Assembly: GCF_029633825.1 (NCBI RefSeq)
Contig: NZ_CP090641.1
Span: 1,550,001-1,614,000, forward strand
From: Burkholderia contaminans
GTDB taxonomy: Bacteria > Pseudomonadota > Gammaproteobacteria > Burkholderiales > Burkholderiaceae
Length of the DNA: 64,000 nucleotides
Reading direction: 5' to 3'
Shown: positions 1 to 8,020 of the stretch, piece by piece
How the letters are laid out: each line of letters opens with the position of its first letter
Numbering within the stretch: position 1 is the stretch's first letter
Program-made: the position numbers and the translations under genes
The notes under the pieces: model-generated
Told to the model about the DNA's origin: nothing
The model's input: the letters and a program-made list of their open reading frames with translations, nothing else
Database searches by the model: none

Positions 1-114
1 CCAATATGCCGATTAGCGGGTGGCGCGTATTCGCGGGCCCAATGGGTCCGAAAATGTCTCGCCGGGTCTTCAGGATAATTGGGGCGACATCGCAGCGGTT
101 TCGGCTGGCTTTAG

Positions 115-258
115 GTGCCCGAGCGGATCGCCGACCGAACCTATAGCGGTGAATTCAAGGTCCGCATCCCGCCGCAAGCTCACCGTGCGCTGGTGATCCA
201 GGCCGCCGAACAAGGCGTCAGCCTGAACCGTCTCGCAAGCGCCAAGCTCTGCGCGTAA
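115..258 (+). pseudogene. HicB-type antitoxin C-terminal remnant
   Basis: Reading from position 115 to the TAA at 256-258 gives about 47 residues containing YSGEFKVRIPPQAHRAL and EQGVSLNRLA. This matches the ribbon-helix-helix C-terminus of HicB-family antitoxins (pattern F-x-V-R-I-P-P-x-x-H-R-x-L then G-V-S-L-N-x-L). The same frame has stops at 76-78 and 112-114, and the N-terminal half of a HicB domain was not found in the other frames. No HicA toxin is in view. I read it as a decayed fragment rather than a functional antitoxin. The GTG at 115 could in principle start a mini-protein, but no ribosome binding site precedes it. Confidence 0.6.
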
Positions 259-283
259 CCGGTCGATTACGTGCAGCACGTGA

Positions 284-322
284 CGCCCGGCCTTCCTCGT
301 GGAAGCCGGGCGTTCACTTTTT
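284..322 (+). terminator. Rho-independent terminator after the HicB remnant
   Basis: The arms cgcccggc...ttcc and ggaagccgggcg pair with one bulged base and are followed by a T-rich tract (ttcactttttt-like) at 313-322. It would end rightward transcription before the copper ATPase gene, so the ATPase depends on its own promoter. Confidence 0.7.
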
Positions 323-398
323 ACGGGTCGTGGCACCCTGTGAACACGGATGGCCTCAGCCGATCCGCCCGCCTGGCATCGCGTACATCATCCACTAC

Positions 399-429
399 TT
401 GACCTTACCATCATGGGAATGTTGATACT
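399..429 (+). promoter_or_regulatory. CueR/MerR-type copper promoter of copA
   Basis: TTGACC (399-404) and GATACT (424-429) are 19 bp apart, which is the stretched spacer of MerR-family promoters. An imperfect dyad (ACCTTACCA / TGGGAATGT) fills the spacer, resembling the CueR boxes in front of other copA genes. The promoter would start transcription near 436. That leaves only about 9 nt before the ATG at 445 but about 36 nt before the ATG at 472, which favours the second start. No cueR gene lies in the window. Confidence 0.75.
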
Positions 430-471
430 GGGATCATTGGCGGCATGAGCCGCGCATTCAGGGAATCCGAC

Positions 472-3303
472 ATGACTGAACCACTTGCCTCCGCAGCGCT
501 GCATACGATCGAGCTGGGCATCGATGGCATGCATTGCGGCGGCTGTACGGGCCGCGTGCAACGGGCGCTGGCCGCGGTACCGGGCGTCGTCGAGGCGACG
601 GTCGACCTCGACACGCACACGGCGGCTGTGACGGCGCACGATACGGTCGACGCCGCACAACTCGTCGAGGCGGTCGGTACAGCCGGCTACGGCGCCGCCG
701 TGCGCGACCCGCTGCCCGAAGACGCTGCGACGCCGCATGCCCATCCTGTCGAAGCATCGCCCGCGCCGATGGCCGCCGCCGCTTCGACTGCCCGCCACCC
801 GCTTCCGGCCGACAGCACCATCATCGAACTCGATATCGACGGGATGACCTGTGCATCGTGCGTGTCGCGCGTCGAAAAGGCGCTCGCGAAGGTGCCGGGC
901 GTCACGCGCGCGTCGGTCAACCTCGCGACCGAACGGGCAACCGTCGACGCCGCGCCCGACGTGACTGCCGCCCGGCTTGCCGAAGCCGTGAAACAAGCCG
1001 GTTATGGCGCGACGCCGGTGGCCGGCGCCGCGATCCCGCCGGCAGCCTCCAACGCCCCCGCCGATCTCGAACTCGACATCGGCGGAATGACCTGCGCCTC
1101 CTGCGCCGGCCGCGTCGAAAAGGCGCTGGCCGCCGTGCCGGGCGTCGCGGGCGTTTCCGTCAACCTCGCGACCGAGCGCGCTTCCGTACACGGCGCCGGT
1201 GCGCTCGACGCCGCGGCGCTGATCGCGGCCGTCACCACCGCCGGCTACCGCGCGTCGCTCTCCGCCACATCATCAGCCGGTGCCGCCGGGGCTGACGCGC
1301 AACCGGCCGGCCCCGCGCAAGACCCCGACGTCCGCAAGCACCTCGAAGCGATTCGCGAACGCGATCTCGTGATCTGGTCCGCCGTGCTGAGCGCGCCCCT
1401 TGTCGCACCGATGCTCGTCGCGCCGTTCGGCATCGACCTGATGCTGCCCGGCTGGCTCCAGCTCATGCTCGCATCGATCGTCCAGTTCGGCTACGGCGCG
1501 CGCTTCTATCGCGCGGCCTGGCATGCGGTGAAGGCGCGCACCGGCAACATGGACCTGCTCGTCGCGCTCGGTACGTCGGCCGCGTACGGGCTGAGCCTGT
1601 GGATGCTGCTGCGCGCCCCCCTGCACCCCGGCCACCTGTATTTCGAGGCGTCGGCCGTCATCGTCACGCTGGTGCGCTTCGGCAAGTGGCTCGAGTCGCG
1701 CGCGAAGCGCCAGACCACCGACGCGATCCGCGCGCTGAACGCGCTGCGTCCCGACCGCGCGCGCGTCATCGAGCACGGCGTCGAGCGCGACGTGCCGCTG
1801 GCGCAGGTGCGCGTCGGCACCCGCGTCAGCATCCGTCCCGGCGAGCGCGTGCCGGTCGACGGCCGGATCGTGACGGGCCGCTCGCACATCGACGAATCGC
1901 TGATCACCGGTGAAAGCCTGCCCGTGCCGAAGGACGACGGCGACCCCGTCACGGCCGGCTCGATCAACGGCGAAGGCGCGCTCGTCGTCGAAACCACCGC
2001 GATCGGCGCGGAAACGACGCTCGCACGCATCATCCGCCTCGTCGAATCCGCGCAGGCCGAGAAGGCGCCGATACAGCGGCTCGTCGATCGCGTGAGCGAG
2101 GTATTCGTGCCGGCGATCCTCGGCATCGCGTTGCTGACGCTGATCGGCTGGCTGATCGCTGGCGCCGGCACGGAAACCGCGATCCTCAACGCGGTCGCGG
2201 TGCTCGTCATTGCGTGCCCATGCGCGCTCGGCCTGGCGACGCCCGCCGCGATCATGGCCGGCACGGGCGTCGCGGCCCGGCACGGCGTGCTGATCAAGGA
2301 TGCGCAGGCGCTCGAACTCGCGCAGCGCACGACGGTGATCGCGTTCGACAAGACCGGTACGCTGACCGAAGGCAAGCCGTCCGTGACGGCGTTCGAAGCG
2401 GTCGGCGTGCCGCATGACGAAGCGCTCGCGCTCGCGGCGGCGGTGCAACGCCAGAGCGACCATCCGCTCGCGCGCGCCGTGGTCGCCGCGCACGAAGCCG
2501 AACTGGCCGCACGCGGCGGTGCGGTGTCATCGCCCGTCGCCGCCGATGCGCGTGCGGTGGCCGGACGCGGCGTGGAAGCACGTGTCGGCGGACAGTTGCT
2601 CGCGCTCGGCAGCACGCGCTGGCGCGACGAACTCGGCATCGCGGTGCCGCCCGCGCTCGATGCACGCGCAGCGGAACTCGAGCGCGCGGGCAACACGATC
2701 TCGTGGCTGATGCGCGCCGACGCGCCGCGCGCGTTGCTCGCGCTGATCGCTTTCGGCGATACCGTGAAGCCGGGGGCCCGCGACGCGATCGCGGCGCTGT
2801 CGGCGCGCGGTGTCGCGAGCGTACTCGTGACGGGCGACAACCGCGGCAGCGCGGCCGCCGTCGCGGCGTCGCTCGGCATCGGCGAGGTGCATGCGCAGGT
2901 GCTGCCCGACGACAAGGCGCGCGTCGTCACCGAGTTGAAGCGCACGCACGGCGGAATCGTCGCGATGGTCGGCGACGGGATCAACGATGCGCCCGCGCTC
3001 GCGGCGGCCGATGTCGGCATCGCGATGGCGACCGGTACGGATGTCGCGATGCACACGGCCGGCATCACGCTGATGCGCGGCGACCCGGCGCTCGTCGCCG
3101 ACGCGATCGACATCTCCCGGCGCACGTACCGGAAGATCCAGCAGAACCTGTTCTGGGCGTTCGTCTACAACCTGGTCGGCGTGCCGCTCGCGGCGCTCGG
3201 CTGGCTGAACCCGGTGATCGCGGGCGCGGCAATGGCGTTTTCCAGCGTCAGCGTCGTGACCAACGCGTTGCTGTTGCGGAGATGGAAGGGGCGCGCGGGG
3301 TGA
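472..3303 (+). CDS. copA: Copper-exporting P1B-type ATPase CopA, three N-terminal HMA domains
   Basis: This 943-residue inner-membrane pump exports Cu(I) using ATP. Three HMA metal-binding domains lie at the N-terminus with CxxC pairs at about residues 22/25 (GMHCGGC), 127/130 and 208/211 (both GMTCASC). Transmembrane helices follow. The actuator TGES, the metal-binding CPC at 582-584, the phosphorylated DKTGT aspartate at 626 and the hinge GDGINDAP near 834 are all present. Most CopA proteins carry one or two HMA domains, so three is on the high side, and the first is a little divergent. A frame-matching ATG at 445 exists but sits too close to the predicted transcription start. The stop codon is also the first base triplet of a 13-bp tandem repeat array. 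Confidence 0.95.
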   Translation: MTEPLASAALHTIELGIDGMHCGGCTGRVQRALAAVPGVVEATVDLDTHTAAVTAHDTVDAAQLVEAVGTAGYGAAVRDPLPEDAATPHAHPVEASPAPMAAAASTARHPLPADSTIIELDIDGMTCASCVSRVEKALAKVPGVTRASVNLATERATVDAAPDVTAARLAEAVKQAGYGATPVAGAAIPPAASNAPADLELDIGGMTCASCAGRVEKALAAVPGVAGVSVNLATERASVHGAGALDAAALIAAVTTAGYRASLSATSSAGAAGADAQPAGPAQDPDVRKHLEAIRERDLVIWSAVLSAPLVAPMLVAPFGIDLMLPGWLQLMLASIVQFGYGARFYRAAWHAVKARTGNMDLLVALGTSAAYGLSLWMLLRAPLHPGHLYFEASAVIVTLVRFGKWLESRAKRQTTDAIRALNALRPDRARVIEHGVERDVPLAQVRVGTRVSIRPGERVPVDGRIVTGRSHIDESLITGESLPVPKDDGDPVTAGSINGEGALVVETTAIGAETTLARIIRLVESAQAEKAPIQRLVDRVSEVFVPAILGIALLTLIGWLIAGAGTETAILNAVAVLVIACPCALGLATPAAIMAGTGVAARHGVLIKDAQALELAQRTTVIAFDKTGTLTEGKPSVTAFEAVGVPHDEALALAAAVQRQSDHPLARAVVAAHEAELAARGGAVSSPVAADARAVAGRGVEARVGGQLLALGSTRWRDELGIAVPPALDARAAELERAGNTISWLMRADAPRALLALIAFGDTVKPGARDAIAALSARGVASVLVTGDNRGSAAAVAASLGIGEVHAQVLPDDKARVVTELKRTHGGIVAMVGDGINDAPALAAADVGIAMATGTDVAMHTAGITLMRGDPALVADAIDISRRTYRKIQQNLFWAFVYNLVGVPLAALGWLNPVIAGAAMAFSSVSVVTNALLLRRWKGRAG

Positions 3304-3442
3304 CGTGTGCCGGTGACGTGTGCCGGTGACGTGTGCCGGTGACGTGTGCCGGTGACGTGTGCCGGTGACGTGTGCCGGTGACGTGTGCCGGTGACGTGTG
3401 CCGGTGACGTGTGCCGGTGACGTGTGCCGGTGACGTGTGCCG
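3301..3442 (+). repeat. 13-bp tandem repeat, about 10.9 copies
   Basis: The unit TGACGTGTGCCGG is repeated without mismatch ten times, plus 12 of 13 bases of an eleventh copy. The first TGA is the stop codon of copA, so the array forms the start of its 3' untranslated region. Perfect identity between copies points to recent expansion and probable length variation between strains. Confidence 0.97.
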
Positions 3443-3463
3443 AACGGCCTGATGGCCGTTCGG
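3440..3463. terminator. Perfect 10-bp hairpin after the copA repeat array
   Basis: CCGAACGGCC and GGCCGTTCGG flank a 4-nt loop (TGAT). No T-run follows on the plus strand, so it may stabilise the 3' end of the copA transcript or act with Rho rather than as a classic intrinsic terminator. Confidence 0.5.
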
Positions 3464-3470
3464 CGTTCGC

Positions 3471-3512
3471 GCTTGGCGCTTGGCGCTTGGCGCTTGGCGC
3501 TTGGCGCTTGGC
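3471..3512 (+). repeat. 7-bp tandem repeat, six perfect copies
   Basis: GCTTGGC is repeated six times head to tail with no mismatch, just downstream of the hairpin. It is noncoding and lies between the 3' ends of the convergent genes copA and the GNAT gene. Confidence 0.95.
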
Positions 3513-3598
3513 AAACAGGAAGGATCGTAAGTCGGCCGGCATTGGCCGATGGCGAGTCGAATCGCCAGCGCGTGTCGGCGCGGCGCCGGCCGATGGCT

Positions 3599-4078
3599 TC
3601 AGTCCGAAATGACTGGCTTGATCAAGGTCGTCGTGATCGGCGCGAAGCCGCACGCACGATACAACGCACGGGCCGCCGCGTTGTGATTGAACACCGACAA
3701 CCCGATCTCGGTGACGCCGTACCGGCGTGCCTCGGCATCGAGCGCCTCGAGCGTACGCGTGGCCCAGCCCTGGCGGCGCCGGGACGGGGCGATGTCGAGG
3801 TCGTAGATGAACAGCGTGCGGTTCGGCCCTTCAGGCACGATCGCGTACCAGAGGTCACCCACCGCGTCGCCGCTAGTGCCGTCGATGAGCACGACAAGGG
3901 TTTGGCCGGAGGTGCGCAGGCCGTCCGGCAGCAGCGTGTCGAAACAGGCGCGCGCCCGGCTGGCCGCGTCTTCGACAGCATTTTGTCCGGATGAAACGAG
4001 ATCGCTCGCGTAGCCGTCGATGGCTCGCATGCGGTACGCGTGGAATTCGCTCGCCGTCATCGGCCGCATCTGCAGCAT
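3599..4078 (-). CDS. GNAT-family N-acetyltransferase
   Basis: A 160-residue protein with the GNAT acetyl-CoA fold in its C-terminal half. DLDIAPSRRRQGWATRTLEAL carries the R-x-x-G-x-A pyrophosphate loop, and LSVFNHNAAARALYRACGF is the motif B region found in RimI-like enzymes. The N-terminal part (FHAYRMRAIDGYASDL) resembles a subgroup of GNATs of unknown substrate. In-frame ATGs at 4078, 4069 and 4060 are all possible, and none has a strong ribosome binding site. An upstream extension to 4195 would be rich in Ala/Pro and unlike the family. The substrate is unknown. The gene is convergent with copA and has an 8-bp repeat array upstream. Confidence 0.85.
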   Translation of the reverse strand: MLQMRPMTASEFHAYRMRAIDGYASDLVSSGQNAVEDAASRARACFDTLLPDGLRTSGQTLVVLIDGTSGDAVGDLWYAIVPEGPNRTLFIYDLDIAPSRRRQGWATRTLEALDAEARRYGVTEIGLSVFNHNAAARALYRACGFAPITTTLIKPVISD

Positions 4079-4192
4079 GGCGCGGTCACCGTGAACGGAA
4101 TCGGACTTCCAGTGTAGCGGGACGGTCGCGCCGGCGCGCGATGCAGCGGCGGAAAGCGGAAAGACAGGTGCGGCAGGCGCCGCGCTGACAGC

Positions 4193-4248
4193 CAATCAGC
4201 GAATCAGCGAATCAGCGAATCAGCGAATCAGCGAATCAGCGAATCAGC
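4193..4248. repeat. 8-bp tandem repeat, six perfect copies plus one variant
   Basis: GAATCAGC is repeated six times at 4201-4248, preceded by CAATCAGC at 4193-4200. The array lies between the GNAT gene and a small ORF whose stop codon (complement of TCA at 4244-4246) is inside the last unit. Confidence 0.95.
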
Positions 4249-4399
4249 GACGGTACAGGACGATCGGCACGAGGTGCGCACGACGCACGCGCTCGGCTTC
4301 GGCACGACGCGCAGCGTACGAGTATTCGGCGTCAAGCGGCAGGTGCGGGGACACGAAAAGGTCGTCGATCTTTTGCAGCAGGGCGAGGATGAAGCTCAT
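4244..4399 (-). CDS. Small 51-residue protein, function unknown
   Basis: The ORF begins MSFILALLQKIDDLF and ends HLVPIVLYRR. A well-placed AGGAG lies about 6 nt before the ATG at 4399, so translation is likely. The N-terminal 15 residues are an amphipathic or hydrophobic helix. The middle is rich in Ala, Arg and Glu. I do not recognise a domain. The stop codon lies in the 8-bp repeat array, so expansion of the array changes only the 3' untranslated region. Two copies of a 12-bp near-palindrome stand upstream and may control it. Confidence 0.55.
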   Translation of the reverse strand: MSFILALLQKIDDLFVSPHLPLDAEYSYAARRAEAERVRRAHLVPIVLYRR

Positions 4400-4423
4400 T
4401 TGAGACTCCTGACAGGTGTGGCT

Positions 4424-4465
4424 AGGGTTTTCCCTTAGATGGACTCCATTCTAAGGGTTTTCCCT
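4424..4465. promoter_or_regulatory. Paired operator-like motif AGGGTTTTCCCT
   Basis: AGGGTTTTCCCT occurs at 4424-4435 and again at 4454-4465. The copies are exactly 30 bp apart, about three helical turns, and each is an AGGG-N4-CCCT palindrome. The pair is upstream of the 51-residue ORF (minus strand) and downstream of the coiled-coil membrane protein gene. The binding protein is unknown. Confidence 0.5.
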
Positions 4466-4574
4466 GAACTCTGCCAGCGCACCGCATCAGTTTGCCGCAG
4501 GCGCGCGACGGCGGATCGCCGATACATAGCGGCGATCGTTGCTCCGTCAGGCTCCCAGGATAGGGTCGAAACGA

Positions 4575-6005
4575 TTAACGCGTGCGGCGAGCGCGCTTCG
4601 CGACGGCCGCCTCGCGGTTCGCGTTGCGCTGAAGCCGGTCGACTTGCGACAACAGCGCCTCGTGATGCTCCTCGAGCGTCATCAGCGTTGCCTGTTGCGT
4701 CGACAGATCGGCCGCGAGGCGATCGATCCGCTGCTGCTTCGTGGCGACGTCCTGTTTCAGGTGCGCGATCTGCCGCGTCTGCATCACCAGCGCGACGAGC
4801 CCGGCCAGCACGACGACGGCCAACGCCAGCAGCAGGCGGTTGACGCGACGCATCTCGCGATCGGCCGCGCGCGTCAGGCCGTCCACATCGGCCTGCAGTG
4901 CGGCGAGCCGGTCGGTCAGCGGACGCAGGTGCGTGTCCGGATCGAAGACCGGGGCGCCCGGTTGCGTGCGCTCCGCCGATGGCTTCGTGACAAAGGAGGC
5001 AGCGGAAGCCGGTGGCACGGCGTCATGGGCCTTCGCGACGTTAGCCGTGTTAGCCGTGTTAGCCGTGTTAGCCGGGTTGGCCGGGTTGGCAGCATTCGCG
5101 GCAATCACCGGCTTGGCCGGCTGCGCCGACGTCTGCGGCTCGACCGTCGTCACCGAGTCTGACACCTGGCTCGCCCCGACCGCCTCCGCCACCGTGCCCA
5201 CGCTCGTCACGACCAGCGCGGATTGCTCCGTTGTCGCGTCGCTTGCACCGGCAGCCGCCCGGCGTTTACCGCCCGACGGCGCACGGCGTTCCTTCACGGC
5301 GTCGCCGGCGGGCCGCCCTTCGCGGGATTTAACGGCGGTAGCAGCAACAACAGCAGCCTTCTCGACTGCACCATCAGCCGCTTGAGATCCGGTCGCCTTC
5401 GCCTCAGCACCATCGGTTGCTTGCAGCTTGGTCGCCACCGTTGCGGCGCCATCGCCCGCCCGCACATCGTCGGCCTTCGTTGCGGCGCCATCGCCCGCAA
5501 GCCCATCGGCGGCTTTCGATGCAACGCCATCGGCCAGGGGAATATCGACCGCCTTCATCGCAGCCGCGCCAGAATCCGGCACGACGTCGACGTTAGCGTC
5601 ACCACCGCCTTCAGGCGACGAAACGCCATGCGCCACCGTCGCGTCTCCAGGCGTCACTGCACCTTCTGTTGCATCAACATGTCCTGCCGCGGCCACCGCC
5701 TCCGGTGCACTGAACCCGTCCAGCGCAGCCTGCCGCCCGGACGCCACATCGTCCGCGACATCGGCTTGCGCGCCCGCTTCGTCACGCACCGCGGCCGGCA
5801 CGCGTTCACCCGGCTCGAGCACGGGATCGCCGAACAGGTCGAGCGTCTGTTCGTCCCGCGATGCGTCGCCGGCCGGCGCACTGCCGGACCGCACCGTCGC
5901 CCTCGCGGACGTACTGCCCGCGGCAGCAGCCGAGCGCGGTCGCGAACGGGCCGACGAACGATTGGAACGGGAGCGGGAGCGAGGCGAGGAAACGGATTCG
6001 GTCAT
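4575..6005 (-). CDS. Membrane-anchored coiled-coil protein with low-complexity N-terminus
   Basis: A 476-residue protein of unknown function. Residues 1-60 are Ser/Arg-rich, followed by a long Ala/Gly/Asp-rich region with degenerate repeats such as ADG-AxKA. A short ANTANTANTANPANP tract is encoded by a 9-bp DNA repeat. Near the C-terminus one transmembrane helix (LLLALAVVVLAGLVALVM) is followed by a leucine-heptad coiled coil of about 70 residues ending in RRTR. The ATG at 6005 (MTESVSS) was chosen because upstream sequence in this frame lies inside the neighbouring MgtC gene. A role in envelope organisation is possible, but nothing in the sequence names one. Confidence 0.7.
   Translation of the reverse strand: MTESVSSPRSRSRSNRSSARSRPRSAAAAGSTSARATVRSGSAPAGDASRDEQTLDLFGDPVLEPGERVPAAVRDEAGAQADVADDVASGRQAALDGFSAPEAVAAAGHVDATEGAVTPGDATVAHGVSSPEGGGDANVDVVPDSGAAAMKAVDIPLADGVASKAADGLAGDGAATKADDVRAGDGAATVATKLQATDGAEAKATGSQAADGAVEKAAVVAATAVKSREGRPAGDAVKERRAPSGGKRRAAAGASDATTEQSALVVTSVGTVAEAVGASQVSDSVTTVEPQTSAQPAKPVIAANAANPANPANTANTANTANVAKAHDAVPPASAASFVTKPSAERTQPGAPVFDPDTHLRPLTDRLAALQADVDGLTRAADREMRRVNRLLLALAVVVLAGLVALVMQTRQIAHLKQDVATKQQRIDRLAADLSTQQATLMTLEEHHEALLSQVDRLQRNANREAAVAKRARRTR
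5041..5085 (-). repeat. 9-bp in-frame repeat inside the coiled-coil protein gene
   Basis: Five 9-bp units: TTAGCCGTG three times, then TTAGCCGGG and TTGGCCGGG. On the minus strand they encode repeated Ala-Asn-Thr/Pro triplets. Being a multiple of three, copy-number change keeps the reading frame. Confidence 0.9.
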
Positions 6006-6097
6006 GGAAATCGGATGGCTGGGCCCGCAAGCGCGGAACCGGATGTCGAACGGAATCGGTGGTCGGCCATTGTCGCATGCCCCGTCGCCGATTCCGC

Positions 6098-6796
6098 CTA
6101 TTCGTCGCCCGACAACCCGTTGCCCTCTTCGAAACGCGTGACGCCCTTCAGCGCGCGCAGCTTGTCGCAGATCGCCCGGTATTCGAGTTCCGACACCCGC
6201 GCGAGCGCGATGCGCACCTCGTCGTGCTCGCCCGTGTCGTCGGCGCGCTGCACGATGAACTGCTTCACCCGCGCACTGTCCGGACCCAGCGCCGCGTGCA
6301 GCGAATCGAAGTTCAGCGTGCCGCCCACGACCGTCAGCACGAGCTGGCGCCGCTGGCGCGCCGTGAAGTAGCGCCGCTCCAGCGGCTTGATGCCGGCCAG
6401 GATGATCAGGATGATGATCGTCGCCGAAATCGACGCGACGTAGAGCCCGCCTCCCACCGCGAGGCCGATCGCGGCGACCGACCACAGGCTCGCGGCGGTC
6501 GTCAGCCCGCGCACGATCTCGCCGCGCAGCAGGATCGAGCCCGCGCCGAGGAAGCCGATGCCCGACACGACCTGCGCGGCGATCCGCGACGGATCGAGCA
6601 CGATATGCTCGCTGCTGCCGAGTATGTCGGCGAACCCGAACGCCGACACGATCATGATCAGCGTCGAACCGACACAAACGAGCATGTGCGTACGCAGGCC
6701 GGCCGCCCACGACAGGCGCTCGCGCTCGAAGCCGATGACGCTGCCCAGCGCCGCCGCGAGGACGAGCCGCATCACGAGTTCCAGGTTGCTCAGCAT
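6098..6796 (-). CDS. MgtC/SapB-family inner-membrane protein
   Basis: A 232-residue protein. The N-terminal 140 residues show the family signatures: GSVIGFERE, GLRTHMLVCVGSTLIMIVS, VVSGIGFLGAGSILL, GLTTAASLWSVAAIGLAVGGG, and several membrane helices. The C-terminal 80 residues form a soluble domain, as in MgtC proteins. Members affect growth at low magnesium and F-ATPase activity in other bacteria, but this paralogue's job is not shown here. The ATG at 6796 has AGGAGA about 10 nt upstream, which decides the start. It is divergent from the AGE-family gene across a 114-bp gap. Confidence 0.88.
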   Translation of the reverse strand: MLSNLELVMRLVLAAALGSVIGFERERLSWAAGLRTHMLVCVGSTLIMIVSAFGFADILGSSEHIVLDPSRIAAQVVSGIGFLGAGSILLRGEIVRGLTTAASLWSVAAIGLAVGGGLYVASISATIIILIILAGIKPLERRYFTARQRRQLVLTVVGGTLNFDSLHAALGPDSARVKQFIVQRADDTGEHDEVRIALARVSELEYRAICDKLRALKGVTRFEEGNGLSGDE

Positions 6797-6910
6797 GCGA
6801 TTTATCTCCTTTTTTGGTGCCGGCCGCGCGGAATGTTTTATCCTTGGCCCCGGCCGCGCCGATCCTCCGGGCCGCGCCGACACGTTTTGAACCCAGCGCT
6901 CAACCCCGTC

Positions 6911-8020
6911 ATGTCCGTTTCCGACTCCGCTTCCGCCCAGGCCGCCCAGCTGCGCCACCATTTCGCGCACGTCGTCTTGCCGATCTGGCGGGGTTCAGGG
7001 TTCGACCAGACATTACAGTTGCCGTTCGAAGCCGTCGATCCGGCCACCCACGCGCCGCTGCCCGTGACCCGATATCGCGCAATGGCCTGTGCACGGCAAC
7101 TGTTCGTGTTCGCACGGGCCGGCGACACCGCGCACGCGGCCACGCTGTTCGACGCGCTGGGCCGCCGCTTTCGCGACCCGCGCCACGGCGGCTGGCACTA
7201 CAGCGTGGATGCGCAGGGCGCACCGCTCGACACGACCAAGGATCTCTACACGCACGCCTTCATCGTGTTCGCGTGTGCGGCGTGGTATGCGGCGTCGGGC
7301 GACGTCGCCGCGCGCCAGGCGGCCGAAGAGACCGCCGCGCTGATTCAGGACCGTTTCGCGCCGCACCGCGGCGACGCGCTGCTCGATGCCGCCCGCCACG
7401 CCGATTTCTCGTCATCCGGCAGCGGGACGCTGCAGAATCCGCTGATGCACCTGACCGAAGCGTGGCTCGCGGCGGCCGCTGCATTCGGCGATGCGGCGTT
7501 CGATGACGCGCTCGCGCACACCGCACAGGCCGTCGAGCGCACGTTCGTCGACGCGGCAACCGGCTGCGTGGCCGAGCTGCCGCTCGACGCAGCCGACAAC
7601 CGGTTCGAGCCCGGCCATCAGTTCGAGTGGTTCTATCTGGTCGATGCGGCCGGCGCGCGGCTCGCGCAGACCGGGCTCCCCGGCGCGCTGGCGCGCGCGT
7701 TCGTGTTCGCGGAGCAATACGGCGTCGATCCGCAGACGGGCGGCGTCTGCGCGGCGCTCGACGCGCAAGGCGCGTGCATCGACGGCACGCAGCGGATCTG
7801 GGCGCAGACCGAGTACCTGCGCGCGCTCGCGACGCACGGCGGCACGGCGGCCTCCGCGCCGCTCGCGCGGCAGATCGAACGCTTCGCCGCGCGCTTCCTG
7901 CATCCGCGCGGCTGGTTCGAGTGCAAGACGGCGGACGGGCAGGTGGCGCGCGCCGACATGCCGTCGACGACGCCCTACCACCTCGAGACCGCCTACGCGG
8001 CGCTGCCTGCCGGCGCGTAA
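6911..8020 (+). CDS. AGE-family (N-acylglucosamine 2-epimerase-like) sugar isomerase
   Basis: A 369-residue cytosolic protein with the alpha/alpha barrel pattern of the AGE superfamily. Seen are [56 protein letters not shown] (the H-x-F-E-W active-site region), QTEYLRALA and [12 protein letters not shown]. Family members interconvert mannose and fructose or epimerise N-acylglucosamine. The His-containing motifs fit the mannose or sulfoquinovose isomerase branch (YihS-like), but the substrate cannot be read from sequence. Its last 28 bases overlap the 3' end of the convergent chemoreceptor gene. Confidence 0.85.
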   Translation: MSVSDSASAQAAQLRHHFAHVVLPIWRGSGFDQTLQLPFEAVDPATHAPLPVTRYRAMACARQLFVFARAGDTAHAATLFDALGRRFRDPRHGGWHYSVDAQGAPLDTTKDLYTHAFIVFACAAWYAASGDVAARQAAEETAALIQDRFAPHRGDALLDAARHADFSSSGSGTLQNPLMHLTEAWLAAAAAFGDAAFDDALAHTAQAVERTFVDAATGCVAELPLDAADNRFEPGHQFEWFYLVDAAGARLAQTGLPGALARAFVFAEQYGVDPQTGGVCAALDAQGACIDGTQRIWAQTEYLRALATHGGTAASAPLARQIERFAARFLHPRGWFECKTADGQVARADMPSTTPYHLETAYAALPAGA

